Both the position numbers and the translations under genes were made by a program. Positions 28,146 through 37,184 of a DNA stretch of 64,000 nucleotides are shown piece by piece. The stretch covers positions 225,689 to 289,688 of the forward strand of contig NZ_LMUT01000007.1 of NCBI RefSeq assembly GCF_009765785.1, in the 5' to 3' direction. The notes under the pieces are model-generated. The model was not told the origin of the DNA and ran no database searches. It saw only the letters and a list, made by a program, of their open reading frames with translations. Position 1 is the first letter of the stretch; each line of letters starts with the position of its first letter. The stretch is from Granulicella sp. L46. Its GTDB lineage: Bacteria > Acidobacteriota > Terriglobia > Terriglobales > Acidobacteriaceae.

Positions 28146-28414
28146 TCTTCCCCTTGGACAATTCCGTACGTTTGATGGGTGCAGCCTTCCTGTTTTGGAG
28201 CGGCCTATGGATTGACGAGAGACTGTGATCAGTAGACGCGCGAGAGGGCAACAAGGTCCTCTCGATGAAAGCTTTGTCATCTATTGCTTAGTGTATGGAT
28301 GCCATGCGGGGCGGGGTGGATGCAATGCCGGGCGAAGTTTATGCTGAGGGAGCCTGCATTGCGTCGAACAAGAGGCAGAGTTTCAAGCGCGATGGGTGAG
28401 GAAGAGGACGATTG

Positions 28415-29827
28415 ATGAGCGAAGCAGCGGTTGGGTATGCGCGGGAGCAGGGAGCACGGTTTGTTGAGGAGCTGAAGGACCTGTTGCGGATTCCGTCGGT
28501 GTCGACGGCACCGGAGCATGTGGGCGATGTGCGGAAGGCGGCAGAGTTTGTCGCGGATGGGCTGCGCGCTGCGGGGATGGAGAATGTGCGGTTGATTGAG
28601 ACGACTTCGGCTGCGCATGAGGGTGGACATCCGCTGGTGTATGCGGATTGGTTGAAGGCAGAGCCCTCAGCCGATGGAAAGGCGAAGCCTACGGTGTTGC
28701 TCTATGGGCACTATGATGTTCAGCCGGCTGAGCCGCTGGATGAGTGGAAGTCGCCTCCGTTTGAGCCTACGGAGAGGGATGGGAATATCTATGCGCGGGG
28801 GGCGGTGGATGACAAGGGACAGATGTGGATGCATGTGAAGGCGCTGGAGTCGGCGATGAAGGCCGATGGGAAGCTGCCGGTGAATGTGCGGGTGATTGTG
28901 GAGGGAGAAGAAGAAGTTGGCGGCGAGGGGATTGCCGCGTTTGTGCGCGAGCATGGCGACCAGTTGAAGGCTGACGCGGCGCTGGTGTCGGATACGGAGA
29001 TGTTTGCGCCGGAGCTGCCGACGTTGTGCGTGGGGTTGCGCGGAATGATTTATACCGAGCTTGAGGCGCGGGGCGCGGCGACCGATCTGCACTCTGGGAT
29101 GTATGGCGGGGCGGCGCCGAATCCGTTTGTGGCGCTGGCGCAGATGATTGCGCAGTTGAAGAAGGAGGATGGGCGGATTGCGATTCCGGGATTCTATGAC
29201 GGGATTGAGGAGCCTACCAAGGCCGAGCTTGAGGCATGGCGATCGCTGCCGTTTGATGAGGAGGAGTATCGGAAGCATGAGGTGGGGTCGAGCGAGCTGA
29301 CGGGCGAGGCGATGTTCAGCGTGCTGGAACGGACGTGGTCGCGGCCGACGATGGACGTGCATGGGATGCCGGGTGGGTTTGTTGGGGTCGGAGCGAAGAC
29401 GGTGATTCCGGCGAAGGCTACGGCGAAGATCAGCTTCCGGCTGGTTCCGGGGATGAAGCCGGAGGCGACGTTTGCGAAGTATAAGAAATTTGTGGAGGAG
29501 ATTTGCCCTAAGGGGATCCAGGTGAAGGTGACGCTGATTCACTCGGGCGAGCCGATCGTGGTGAGCACGGATAACGCGTATGTGCACGCGGCGACGGAGG
29601 CGATGGCTGAGGTTTTTGGGAAGGAGACGGTGTTCGTACGGGGTGGCGGATCGATCCCGATTGTGGGGGATTTCGTGCGCGAGTTGGGGATTCCGACGGT
29701 GATGATGGGGTTTGGGCTGCCGGACGATAATCTGCATGCGCCGAATGAGAAGTTTCATCTGGCGAACTTTCATCGCGGCATTGAATCGATTGTGCGATTC
29801 CTGGATAAGGTGGGGGCGGGAGCTTAG
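28415..29827 (+). CDS. M20-family dipeptidase
   Basis: 470 residues from the ATG at 28415; the preceding TTG would add one residue. GAGG lies eight bases upstream. Metal ligands: His in LLYGHYDVQPAEP, bridging Asp in GAVDDKGQ, the Glu pair in VEGEEEVGGEG and Asp in SDTEMFAP. The lid/dimerisation domain spans about residues 210-380, with DLHSGMYGGAAPN. The final metal His probably lies in FHLANFH. It acts in the cytoplasm on dipeptides or related amides, with length typical of the PepV/CNDP-like branch. Confidence 0.92.
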   Translation: MSEAAVGYAREQGARFVEELKDLLRIPSVSTAPEHVGDVRKAAEFVADGLRAAGMENVRLIETTSAAHEGGHPLVYADWLKAEPSADGKAKPTVLLYGHYDVQPAEPLDEWKSPPFEPTERDGNIYARGAVDDKGQMWMHVKALESAMKADGKLPVNVRVIVEGEEEVGGEGIAAFVREHGDQLKADAALVSDTEMFAPELPTLCVGLRGMIYTELEARGAATDLHSGMYGGAAPNPFVALAQMIAQLKKEDGRIAIPGFYDGIEEPTKAELEAWRSLPFDEEEYRKHEVGSSELTGEAMFSVLERTWSRPTMDVHGMPGGFVGVGAKTVIPAKATAKISFRLVPGMKPEATFAKYKKFVEEICPKGIQVKVTLIHSGEPIVVSTDNAYVHAATEAMAEVFGKETVFVRGGGSIPIVGDFVRELGIPTVMMGFGLPDDNLHAPNEKFHLANFHRGIESIVRFLDKVGAGA

Positions 29828-29894
29828 GTCGAAGCTTTGGCGCAAAGTTCGCGGAGTTAAAGTTCCGCGATGGGAGCTGTGAGGTATTCCGGGT

Positions 29895-30557
29895 ATGGCG
29901 CAAGATGCGAAGCTGCCAGTGCACGGGTTTGTGCTGGCCGGTGGAAAAAGTTCGCGGATGGGGGAAGATAAGGCGTTGCTGCAGTTCTGGGGGCGTCCGA
30001 TGGTGGAAATAGCTGTGGAAAAGCTGCGGGGATTCTGTGCGGAGGTGTGGATCGCGGGAAATCGGGAGGATTTGGCGGAGTACGCGCCGGTGATGCGGGA
30101 GACGCGGGTGGGTGTGGGGCCGGCGGCGGGGATTGAGGCTGGGTTGCGGGCTTCGAGGCAGGCGTGGGCATTGTTCATGCCGGTCGATGTTCCACTAGTT
30201 CCGGGGGAATTGCTCCGGCGGTGGGCTGAGGAGGCGATGCGTGTTGGGATGACGGTGAGCTTTCTCGGCATAGGAGGGAAGCAGCCGGCGTTCTGCTTGT
30301 TGCACCGGGAAAGGCTGACGTCTTTTGCAAAGTCGCTGGATGGCGGGGAGAGGCGGCTGGAGGTGCTGCTGAATCGTTCGGCAGAGTCCGACGGTTGCGC
30401 TTTGTGGATGTATGACGAGTACGAATTGTATGGTCGCGTCGGGGACGGTGCTCCGGATCGGGAGACGCTGGAGCGGTGGTTTGCGAATGTGAATACGCCG
30501 GAAGATCTGGCGGAGGCTGAGGCCTGGGCGCGAGCGGGTGGGGAGGGTGGCAGGTAG
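29895..30557 (+). CDS. mobA: Molybdenum cofactor guanylyltransferase
   Basis: 220 residues. The nucleotide-binding signature is VLAGGKSSRMGEDKALLQFWGRP. ALFMPVDVPLVP holds the metal-binding Asp. It transfers GMP onto molybdopterin to give the bis-MGD cofactor. No other moa/mob gene is near, so it is not in a cofactor cluster here. The C-terminus has NVNTPEDLAEAE, as in relatives. Confidence 0.92.
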   Translation: MAQDAKLPVHGFVLAGGKSSRMGEDKALLQFWGRPMVEIAVEKLRGFCAEVWIAGNREDLAEYAPVMRETRVGVGPAAGIEAGLRASRQAWALFMPVDVPLVPGELLRRWAEEAMRVGMTVSFLGIGGKQPAFCLLHRERLTSFAKSLDGGERRLEVLLNRSAESDGCALWMYDEYELYGRVGDGAPDRETLERWFANVNTPEDLAEAEAWARAGGEGGR

Positions 30558-30638
30558 GGGGCATCCTTGGAGGTGCGGCTTGGCTGGTTTTTGGGGCGGC
30601 TGGTTTGAGGGAAAGCGTGCATCATAGGAGGTACAGCT

Positions 30639-31739
30639 ATGAGTGAACCTGTTAATCCTCCTGACTCGCCGACTGAGCCACCTGCGCCCGCTGATACCGA
30701 GCCCAAGCGTTCGTCGATCCCTGGGTTTCGGACCGAGCCGAAGGCTATTCCTGACTCTGCGGCTGAGGGGGGAGCTGGGACGACTGCAGCGGGGGAGCAC
30801 AGTGAAAAGCCGTTGATTGAGGACGTGTCGGAGGACGTGGCGCCGACGGTGCAGGAGTTTATCGAAGAGGCGGCGGCGGCGAACAAGGAAGGGAACGCGG
30901 CGATTGCGGACGAGCCGGTGTCGGCGGCCGAGGAGTCCGCGATGCGGGCGGCGGATGGGACGGACGAAGCTGCGATTGGGGCGGAGGACGTGGCGCCGTA
31001 TATCGCGTTTGAGAGTGTGAATAAGTCGTTTGGTGACCTGGTGGTGCTGAAAGACGTCAGTTTTTACGTAAAGCCTGGGGAAACGTTGTGCATTCTGGGT
31101 CGAAGCGGTGTGGGGAAGTCGGTATCGCTGCAGATTTTGATGGGTTTTCTGAAGCCGGACAGTGGGACCGTGCTGGTGGCGGGGCAGAACATTGCGGGGT
31201 ATACGGAGCCGGAGATGCAAGATATTCGGCGCAAGGTGACGATGGTGTTTCAGAACGGGGCACTATTCGATTCGATTACCGTCGGTGAAAATGTGGCATT
31301 CCCGCTCCGGGAACGGGGGGACATGGAGGAGGATCAGATCCTGCAGGTGGTGAAGGGTTTACTGGAGATGGTGGGGGTGGCGGGGATGGAGAATCAGCTA
31401 CCGTCGGAGTTGTCGACGGGAATGAAGCGGTCGGTGGCAATTGCGCGGGCGTTGGCGTCGCAGCCGTCGGCGGTGCTGTACGACGAGCCCACAACGATGG
31501 TGGATCCGCTGATGGCGCACCTACTTGGAAATCTGATCCAACGTCTCAAAATGCAAATGCATCTTACAAGCATTGTCGTCACGCATGACATGCGTTTTGC
31601 AGAGAAGCTGGCAGATCGATTGGTGTTTCTGCACGAAGGCAAGGTGCGTTTTTTCGGAACGACTGAAGAAATGAAGGCTAGCGACGACCCGATTCTGCAC
31701 GAATTTTTCTCGTTGGATGAGTTGGTGTTGCCGGTATAG
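30639..31739 (+). CDS. ABC transporter ATPase (MlaF-like) with a long acidic N-terminus
   Basis: 366 residues, with GGAGGTACAGCT in front of the ATG. Residues about 1-120 are Pro/Glu/Ala-rich and probably disordered. The ATPase follows, starting FESVNKSFGDLVVLKDVSF, with Walker A LGRSGVGKSVS, a Q-loop in MVFQNGALFD, signature LSTGMKRSVAIARA, Walker B VLYDEPTTMVDP and switch VVTHDM. The core is close to MlaF/Ttg2A (phospholipid transport), but the signature Gly is Thr and Leu-Asp is Val-Asp. No permease or MlaD gene is adjacent, so the partner is encoded elsewhere. Confidence 0.9.
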   Translation: MSEPVNPPDSPTEPPAPADTEPKRSSIPGFRTEPKAIPDSAAEGGAGTTAAGEHSEKPLIEDVSEDVAPTVQEFIEEAAAANKEGNAAIADEPVSAAEESAMRAADGTDEAAIGAEDVAPYIAFESVNKSFGDLVVLKDVSFYVKPGETLCILGRSGVGKSVSLQILMGFLKPDSGTVLVAGQNIAGYTEPEMQDIRRKVTMVFQNGALFDSITVGENVAFPLRERGDMEEDQILQVVKGLLEMVGVAGMENQLPSELSTGMKRSVAIARALASQPSAVLYDEPTTMVDPLMAHLLGNLIQRLKMQMHLTSIVVTHDMRFAEKLADRLVFLHEGKVRFFGTTEEMKASDDPILHEFFSLDELVLPV

Positions 31740-31853
31740 CGTCTTAAGTACCCATTTCAACAAGCGGTGATCCTTTACACTAATAGAGAACCCATAACTG
31801 ACGATAAAGAGCGTGTCTACAAAGAGTTAAGCTTTCGAGTACACACCAACTCC

Positions 31854-31870
31854 GCCATGAAGCTTATGGC
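31854..31870. promoter_or_regulatory. Imperfect palindrome in front of the sugar-phosphate transferase gene
   Basis: GCCAT, seven centre bases holding AAGCTT, ATGGC, 36 bases before the ATG at 31906. It could be an operator or a short hairpin. Weak evidence. Confidence 0.3.
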
Positions 31871-31905
31871 ATAACAAGCGGCCCCGGGACCGAAAAATCA
31901 GGACT

Positions 31906-33411
31906 ATGGCGACCCTCGATTATCTGAAGCAAGCGACTATTTCGAGCCAGCGACGCCATCAAGCGCGCATGCAGGAACGGGTTCGGCTGTTTTCCAGGCC
32001 GTCGTTTACGATCATGGTCTGGGCGATGCTGGATTTTGTGAGCGCGCTGATCGCCGGGTTTATCGCGTTTAGGATCCGCCTGGATCCGGTGGTGAAGCCG
32101 ACCAGCCATACGGTGCTTCGGCACCTGGAGGCGACGGCACCGCTGGTATCGATTGCCTACCTGCTGGTTTTCGGTGTGTACCTGGTGATCTTCGCGCGGC
32201 TCTTCGGTCTCTATCGGTCACAGGATGTGCGCAGCGGATTGAATGAGCAACGCCTCACGGTTCAGACGACCCTGACGTCGGGGCTGATGCTCTGCGGGAC
32301 GCTGTATGTGATGAAACAGTACGCGGTTTCGCGCCTGGTGGTGGCGCTGACGATCGTGATCACGGCCACCTTCCTGATGGCGCGGCGAGCCATTGAACGC
32401 AAGATGATGCAGCGCCGATATCTGCAGGGGCGCGAGACGCGGAACGTGCTGATCGTGGGGCATGGCCGGGTGGCGCATGCGCTGCGGAATCATCTCCAGG
32501 CGCTGCCGCATATGGGCTTCCGCTTCATGGGATTTGTATCGCTGGAAGAAGATGACGAGGACGGGGCGAACTCGCAGATTATTGGGAACATTCATAACTG
32601 CGTGGCACTGGCGCGGTCACTTTTTGTGGATGAGATCTATTTCTCGACGCCGGCAGACAAGCAGATGGTGATTTCGGTGGTGGAAGAGGCGCGGGTTAAC
32701 GGGATTGAAGTACGGGTGGTGCCCGACCTATATGACGGACTGGCGTGGAATGCGCCGGTTGAGTTCATAGGGCAATTCCCGACGATTCCGCTGCATCAGC
32801 GGGAGTTCCCGCGTGGCGCGTTCCTGATCAAGCGTGTGCTGGACGTGATGCTGTCGTCGCTGGCGCTGCTGGTGCTTTCGCCGGTGATGTTGGTAATTGC
32901 GTTGCTGATCCGAATGGATTCGCCAGGAGCGGTGTTCTATCGGGCGGCACGCATTGGGCGTAAGGGCAGAACGTTTACCTGCCTCAAGTTCAGGACGATG
33001 GTGGCTGATGCGGACAGGATGAAGGAAGACCTTGCGCACAAGAATGAGCGCGACGGGATTCTGTTCAAAATGAGTAATGATCCCAGAATCACAAAAGTGG
33101 GCGCGCGGCTGCGGAAGTATTCGCTAGATGAGCTGCCGCAGTTCATCAATGTGTTGATAGGTGACATGAGCTTGGTGGGACCGCGGCCGCCGCTGGCGTC
33201 CGAGGTAGAGAAGTACGACCTGGCGCATCTGCGCAGGCTGGATGTGTTGCCGGGGATTACCGGGCTGTGGCAGGTAGAGGCGCGGCAGGATCCGTCGTTT
33301 GATAGCTATATTTCTCTGGACACGGCGTACGTCGAGAACTGGAATTTGCTGTTGGATCTTCGCATCCTGGCACGGACGATCGGTGTGGTGCTGGCGGGTA
33401 CTGGATCTTAA
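31906..33411 (+). CDS. Polyprenyl-phosphate sugar-1-phosphate transferase (WcaJ/WbaP type)
   Basis: 501 residues. About four N-terminal membrane helices (residues about 25-150), a NAD-like CoA-binding fold (VLIVGHGRVAHALRNHL), a fifth helix (DVMLSSLALLVLSPVMLVIALLI) and the C-terminal bacterial sugar transferase domain. Motifs: CLKFRTMVADAD, RKYSLDELPQFINVLIGDMSLVGPRPPL and LPGITGLWQVEARQD. It loads the first sugar phosphate on undecaprenyl phosphate, starting exopolysaccharide synthesis. No other glycosyltransferase gene is near. Confidence 0.93.
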   Translation: MATLDYLKQATISSQRRHQARMQERVRLFSRPSFTIMVWAMLDFVSALIAGFIAFRIRLDPVVKPTSHTVLRHLEATAPLVSIAYLLVFGVYLVIFARLFGLYRSQDVRSGLNEQRLTVQTTLTSGLMLCGTLYVMKQYAVSRLVVALTIVITATFLMARRAIERKMMQRRYLQGRETRNVLIVGHGRVAHALRNHLQALPHMGFRFMGFVSLEEDDEDGANSQIIGNIHNCVALARSLFVDEIYFSTPADKQMVISVVEEARVNGIEVRVVPDLYDGLAWNAPVEFIGQFPTIPLHQREFPRGAFLIKRVLDVMLSSLALLVLSPVMLVIALLIRMDSPGAVFYRAARIGRKGRTFTCLKFRTMVADADRMKEDLAHKNERDGILFKMSNDPRITKVGARLRKYSLDELPQFINVLIGDMSLVGPRPPLASEVEKYDLAHLRRLDVLPGITGLWQVEARQDPSFDSYISLDTAYVENWNLLLDLRILARTIGVVLAGTGS

Positions 33412-33499
33412 GAGCAGGGTGTAGGGGATAGGGTGTAGAGGATAGAGAGGGCGTGGACTCTCTGGGTGGGGGAACTGGGCTTCGCGATAGACTGTAAGG

Positions 33500-35218
33500 G
33501 TGCGGATCGCGCTGGCGCAAATCAATCCAACGGTTGGAGACTTCTCGGGGAACCTGCGGAAGATCGCGGAGTTTGTCGAACGGGCGGCGGCTGAGGGTGC
33601 TGCGCTGGTGATGTTTCCGGAGCTGGCGACGTGTGGGTATCCGCCAGCCGATTTGCTGGAAAAGGAAAGCTTTGTGAAGCGCGCCGAGGAGACGCTGGCA
33701 GCGGTGGCGGAGCTGACGCGCGGCGAGGGTCGGCCGGCGGTGCTGTGCGGTTCGCCAATGCGGTGCGAGAGTTCGTCAGGGAAACGCGTGCGCAATGTTG
33801 CGGCGCTGATGGAAGACGGCGAGATCAAGTTCGTGCAGCAGAAGATGCTGTTGCCGTTCTATGACGTGTTCGATGAGCAGCGGTATTTTGAGCCGGCGAA
33901 GAATCAGGCGCTGTCGGTGGTGAATTGGAAGGCCGTCGCCATCACGATCTGCGAGGATGCGTGGAACGACAAGATGTTCTGGCCTCGGCAGATGTATCCG
34001 GTGGATCCGATTGAGGAATTGATGCGGCAGTGGGCGGTGCTGCCGCAGCCGCTGAGCGGGCATCGGCTGATTCTGAATATTTCCGCGTCGCCGTTCTGGC
34101 ATGGAAAGCTGGAGGTGCGGCAGCGGATGATTGGCGCGCTGGCGAAGCGGCATCGCGCGACGGTGGTGATGGTGAACCAGGTGGGAGCGAACGATAGCTT
34201 GATCTTCGATGGCGGGTCGTTCGCGGTGAGGCCTGATGGCGAGGTGTTTGCGCAGGCGAATAGCTTTGTCGAAGACTTGCTGGTCTTCGAAACGGAGGAG
34301 CAGGGCGTTGGCTCGGGAGTAGAGTCGAGCGCGGCTGAGACGCTCGGAAACGAGAGCGATGCTGGCGGTGAGGATCGCGTGGAGAAGACGTGGCAGGCGC
34401 TGGTGCTGGGGACGCGGGATTATTTGAGCAAGTGCGGATTTAGGAAGGCGATTGTGGGGTTGAGCGGAGGGATTGACTCGGCGCTGGTTGCGGCGATTGC
34501 TGTTGAGGCGTTGGGCGCGGAGAATGTGCGGGGCATTGGGATGCCGAGCGAGTTTTCTTCGACCGGGTCGGTGACCGATGCGGAGAAGCTGGCGCAGAAT
34601 TTGGGGATCGCGTTTTCGACTGTGCCGATTCGCGCGATCTATGAAGAGTTTTCGACGTCGCTGGAGCCATTTTTCAAGGGGACTGAATTTGGGTTGGCGG
34701 AAGAGAATCTGCAGCCTAGGATTCGTGGGAGTTTGTTGATGGCGCTGTCGAATAAGACTGGCGCGCTGGTGCTGACGACTGGCAATAAGAGCGAGATGGC
34801 TTGCGGGTACTGCACACTGTATGGAGATATGGTGGGGGCGCTGGCGGTGATTGGCGATGTGTATAAGACCGAGGTATATGAACTGAGCCGGTGGGTGAAT
34901 CGCGAGCGCGAAGTGATTCCGGAAGATACGCTGACGAAGTCGCCGTCGGCTGAGTTGCGGCCGGGGCAGAAGGATACGGACTCGCTGCCACCGTATGATG
35001 TGCTTGACCCGATTGTGCGGGCGTACATTGAGGACTACCGCTCTGCGGAGGAGATTGTGCGGTCGCAGGGTGTGGAGCTTGAGCTGGTGCGGAAGGTGAT
35101 TCGGCTGGTGGAGTTGAGCGAGTATAAGCGGCAGCAGGCAGCGCCAGTGTTGAAGGTTTCACGCAAGTCGTTTGGTATGGGAAGAAGATTTCCGATAGCG
35201 GCGAGACGCGAAGTTTAG
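33500..35218 (+). CDS. nadE: Glutamine-dependent NAD+ synthetase
   Basis: 572 residues from a GTG (33500). The N-terminal nitrilase-type glutaminase has catalytic Glu (MFPELATCGYP), Lys (QKMLLPFYDVFDE) and Cys (TICEDAW). The C-terminal synthetase has the PP-loop GLSGGIDSALVAAIAV, GMPSEFSS and LTTGNKSEMACGY. It makes NAD+ from deamido-NAD+, ATP and glutamine. An insert of about 35 residues with Glu/Ala/Gly (about 265-300) links the two domains. Confidence 0.95.
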   Translation: MRIALAQINPTVGDFSGNLRKIAEFVERAAAEGAALVMFPELATCGYPPADLLEKESFVKRAEETLAAVAELTRGEGRPAVLCGSPMRCESSSGKRVRNVAALMEDGEIKFVQQKMLLPFYDVFDEQRYFEPAKNQALSVVNWKAVAITICEDAWNDKMFWPRQMYPVDPIEELMRQWAVLPQPLSGHRLILNISASPFWHGKLEVRQRMIGALAKRHRATVVMVNQVGANDSLIFDGGSFAVRPDGEVFAQANSFVEDLLVFETEEQGVGSGVESSAAETLGNESDAGGEDRVEKTWQALVLGTRDYLSKCGFRKAIVGLSGGIDSALVAAIAVEALGAENVRGIGMPSEFSSTGSVTDAEKLAQNLGIAFSTVPIRAIYEEFSTSLEPFFKGTEFGLAEENLQPRIRGSLLMALSNKTGALVLTTGNKSEMACGYCTLYGDMVGALAVIGDVYKTEVYELSRWVNREREVIPEDTLTKSPSAELRPGQKDTDSLPPYDVLDPIVRAYIEDYRSAEEIVRSQGVELELVRKVIRLVELSEYKRQQAAPVLKVSRKSFGMGRRFPIAARREV

Positions 35219-35296
35219 TGTGACGGCCGCGAGGCTGGATTTGACTCGAGGAGATATCGCATAGTGAAGAAGTTGATGGTGAATGAGGTTCGCAGC

Positions 35297-36319
35297 ATGA
35301 AGACGATCGCAAGCATGATGCTGGTAATGGCGGGTATGGGAGCGTTGGCGCAGGCGCCTGCAGCGCCGGTGATGTCTCCGGCAACGGCGGACGCGGCGCA
35401 GGTAGCGGCACCGCAGGCTCCTGCAGGGAATGCAGCGGCGCCGGCGAATCCGTTCCCGCCAGTGAATTTGAAGAATTTCACGGCTAGCTCACCGACGACA
35501 GCAGAGGTGAATGCCTTTCTGAAGCAGGCGTGGGGTTTTGACGACAATCGCATTTGGAGCGTGGCGGCGATTTTGAAAACACAAGCTCCCGGTGTGACGA
35601 GAGTTATTGTGTTTGCGACCGACAAGTCGCATCCAGATAAGGTGTCGCGAAACGATTTTTTTGTCACGCCGGATGGTAAGCACGCGATTGCGGGCGGGGT
35701 GGTCGACTTTGGGCCAACGCCTTTTGCGGAGCGGCGCGCGCTGCTGCAGCAGGGTGTGGATGGACCTGCTGAGGGGGCTGCGAGTAAGGACCTGTTGATG
35801 GTATTGTTCGCTGACTTTTTGAATGCGCGGTCGAAGGACGCTCAGGATGTTGCGAACAACCTGGTGAAGGACATTCCGCAAGCACGGTTGGTGGTGGAGT
35901 ACCTTCCGGCTGATGCCAGCCCGTATGCGTTTCATGCGGCAGCGGAGGGAGTGTGTGTTCGCAAGGCAAAGGGAGACGCCGCGTTCTTCGCGTATGGCCA
36001 GGAGATTTACAACAGGCAGAAGGGGCTGACGCCGGAGACACTGCAGCCGGCGCTGGATGCTGCGGTTGTGGCTGCGGGCGCGGATGCGAAGAGCGTTGCG
36101 ACTTGCTCTGCGACGCCGGAGACAAAGGCGGTTGTGGAGGCCTCGATTGCGCTGGCGGCAAAGGCCGGCGCAGATCTGGCACCGATCCTGGTGGTGAACG
36201 GACGCGCGCTGCCGCCGGTGGACGTGCCGTACGACACGCTGAAGCGCATTGTGGCGTACCAAGCTCAGCTGGATGGGATCAGTGTGAAGATTCAACCGAC
36301 ACTGACCAATCTTAAGTAA
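35297..36319 (+). CDS. DsbA-like periplasmic protein lacking the active-site cysteines
   Basis: 340 residues from the ATG at 35297 (MKTIASMM), with GAGG nearby; a GTG at 35264 would add 11 residues. A signal peptide (about 1-19) and an Ala/Pro-rich linker (about 20-55) are followed by a domain of about 80 residues and then a thioredoxin-like domain. The second part reads LLMVLFADFLNARSKDAQDVAN, PQARLVVEYLPAD and PILVVNGRALPP, which matches the DsbA layout. The usual Phe-x-Cys-Pro-x-Cys is replaced by Asn-Ala-Arg-Ser-type residues. Two other Cys are far apart. It may be a redox-inactive chaperone or binding protein. Confidence 0.75.
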   Translation: MKTIASMMLVMAGMGALAQAPAAPVMSPATADAAQVAAPQAPAGNAAAPANPFPPVNLKNFTASSPTTAEVNAFLKQAWGFDDNRIWSVAAILKTQAPGVTRVIVFATDKSHPDKVSRNDFFVTPDGKHAIAGGVVDFGPTPFAERRALLQQGVDGPAEGAASKDLLMVLFADFLNARSKDAQDVANNLVKDIPQARLVVEYLPADASPYAFHAAAEGVCVRKAKGDAAFFAYGQEIYNRQKGLTPETLQPALDAAVVAAGADAKSVATCSATPETKAVVEASIALAAKAGADLAPILVVNGRALPPVDVPYDTLKRIVAYQAQLDGISVKIQPTLTNLK

Positions 36320-36363
36320 GTGAAACAGGACGCGGGTAGTAGAGGTTGCGAGGAGACCGGACA

Positions 36364-37128
36364 GTGAAGATTACCGTGGTTTCTCCGCATCGCGGAGATG
36401 CGGCCTTCGCGCTGGGACTGTCGATTGGGGCGTGGCTCCGAGAGGGCCACGCCGTCGAAGTGGTGAGCTGCTTTACGCGCAGCGAATTTGCGCCTTACTC
36501 GGATGTGGGGTTGCTGCATCGGAACGATCGCGTGTCGTTTGTGACGGCGGTGCGGAAGCGCGAGGATGAGGCTTGGCGGAAGCAGGTTGGGGTTGCCAAG
36601 TTCACGATTACAGATCTGAATCTGAAGGATGCTCCGCTGCGGTTGCATATCGGAGCGAACGAGGTGTTTGGGCGGGTGGCGGATGCTTCGGAGAAGGTGG
36701 TCGCGAAGATTAAGCGAGCGCTGGAGATGAGTAAAGCGGGAGCATGGGTGCTTCCGCTGGGGCTTGGTGGGCATGTCGATCATGTGACGGCGCGGAATGT
36801 GGCGTTGAGTGCGCTGGCCACAGCGGCGACTCCGGTGGCGTTTTACGAGGAGCTTCCAGAGGCTGGCGCCGTGACGGGTGAGGAGGCGATCGATGCAGTT
36901 GTGGTCCAACTTGCGTTGGCGGTGCAGAGCAAGCTTGAGCCAGCGCTCGCGGGCGGCGCGGGACTTACTGATGTAGAGGACGCGGTGGCGAAGAAGAGGC
37001 GCGTTGCGTGGTGTTACGACTCGCAGATTGATGAGGCGGCGACGACGGACATTGCAGAGTTTTGCCGAAGGTTTGGCGGCGCAGAGCGGATCTGGACGAA
37101 CGCCGCGTGGCGTTCGCAGGGATTGTAG
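36364..37128 (+). CDS. PIG-L/LmbE-family deacetylase-like protein, altered metal motif
   Basis: 254 residues from a GTG (36364), with GAGGAG about nine bases upstream. The family motif PHPDD is here PHRGDAAF, so the first (general-base) Asp is Gly while the His and metal Asp are kept. The distal HxxH is GGHVDHVTAR. Family members remove N-acetyl groups from sugars (MshB, LmbE, PIG-L). Loss of the base Asp raises doubt about catalysis. Upstream is the DsbA-like gene, 44 bases away; the two may be co-transcribed. Confidence 0.85.
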   Translation: MKITVVSPHRGDAAFALGLSIGAWLREGHAVEVVSCFTRSEFAPYSDVGLLHRNDRVSFVTAVRKREDEAWRKQVGVAKFTITDLNLKDAPLRLHIGANEVFGRVADASEKVVAKIKRALEMSKAGAWVLPLGLGGHVDHVTARNVALSALATAATPVAFYEELPEAGAVTGEEAIDAVVVQLALAVQSKLEPALAGGAGLTDVEDAVAKKRRVAWCYDSQIDEAATTDIAEFCRRFGGAERIWTNAAWRSQGL

Positions 37129-37184
37129 GACGGCCGTCACAGTGGGTGCGGAAAGTTAGACGGTAGGATGGTGGGGGAGAGTTT

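Noticed and set aside
24425-30886. Very long minus-strand open frames (666 and 739 codons) opposite the S9 peptidase and M20 genes
   Set aside because: They are antisense to well-supported genes, are rich in Arg/His/Pro and show no domain; they arise from high G+C codon use.
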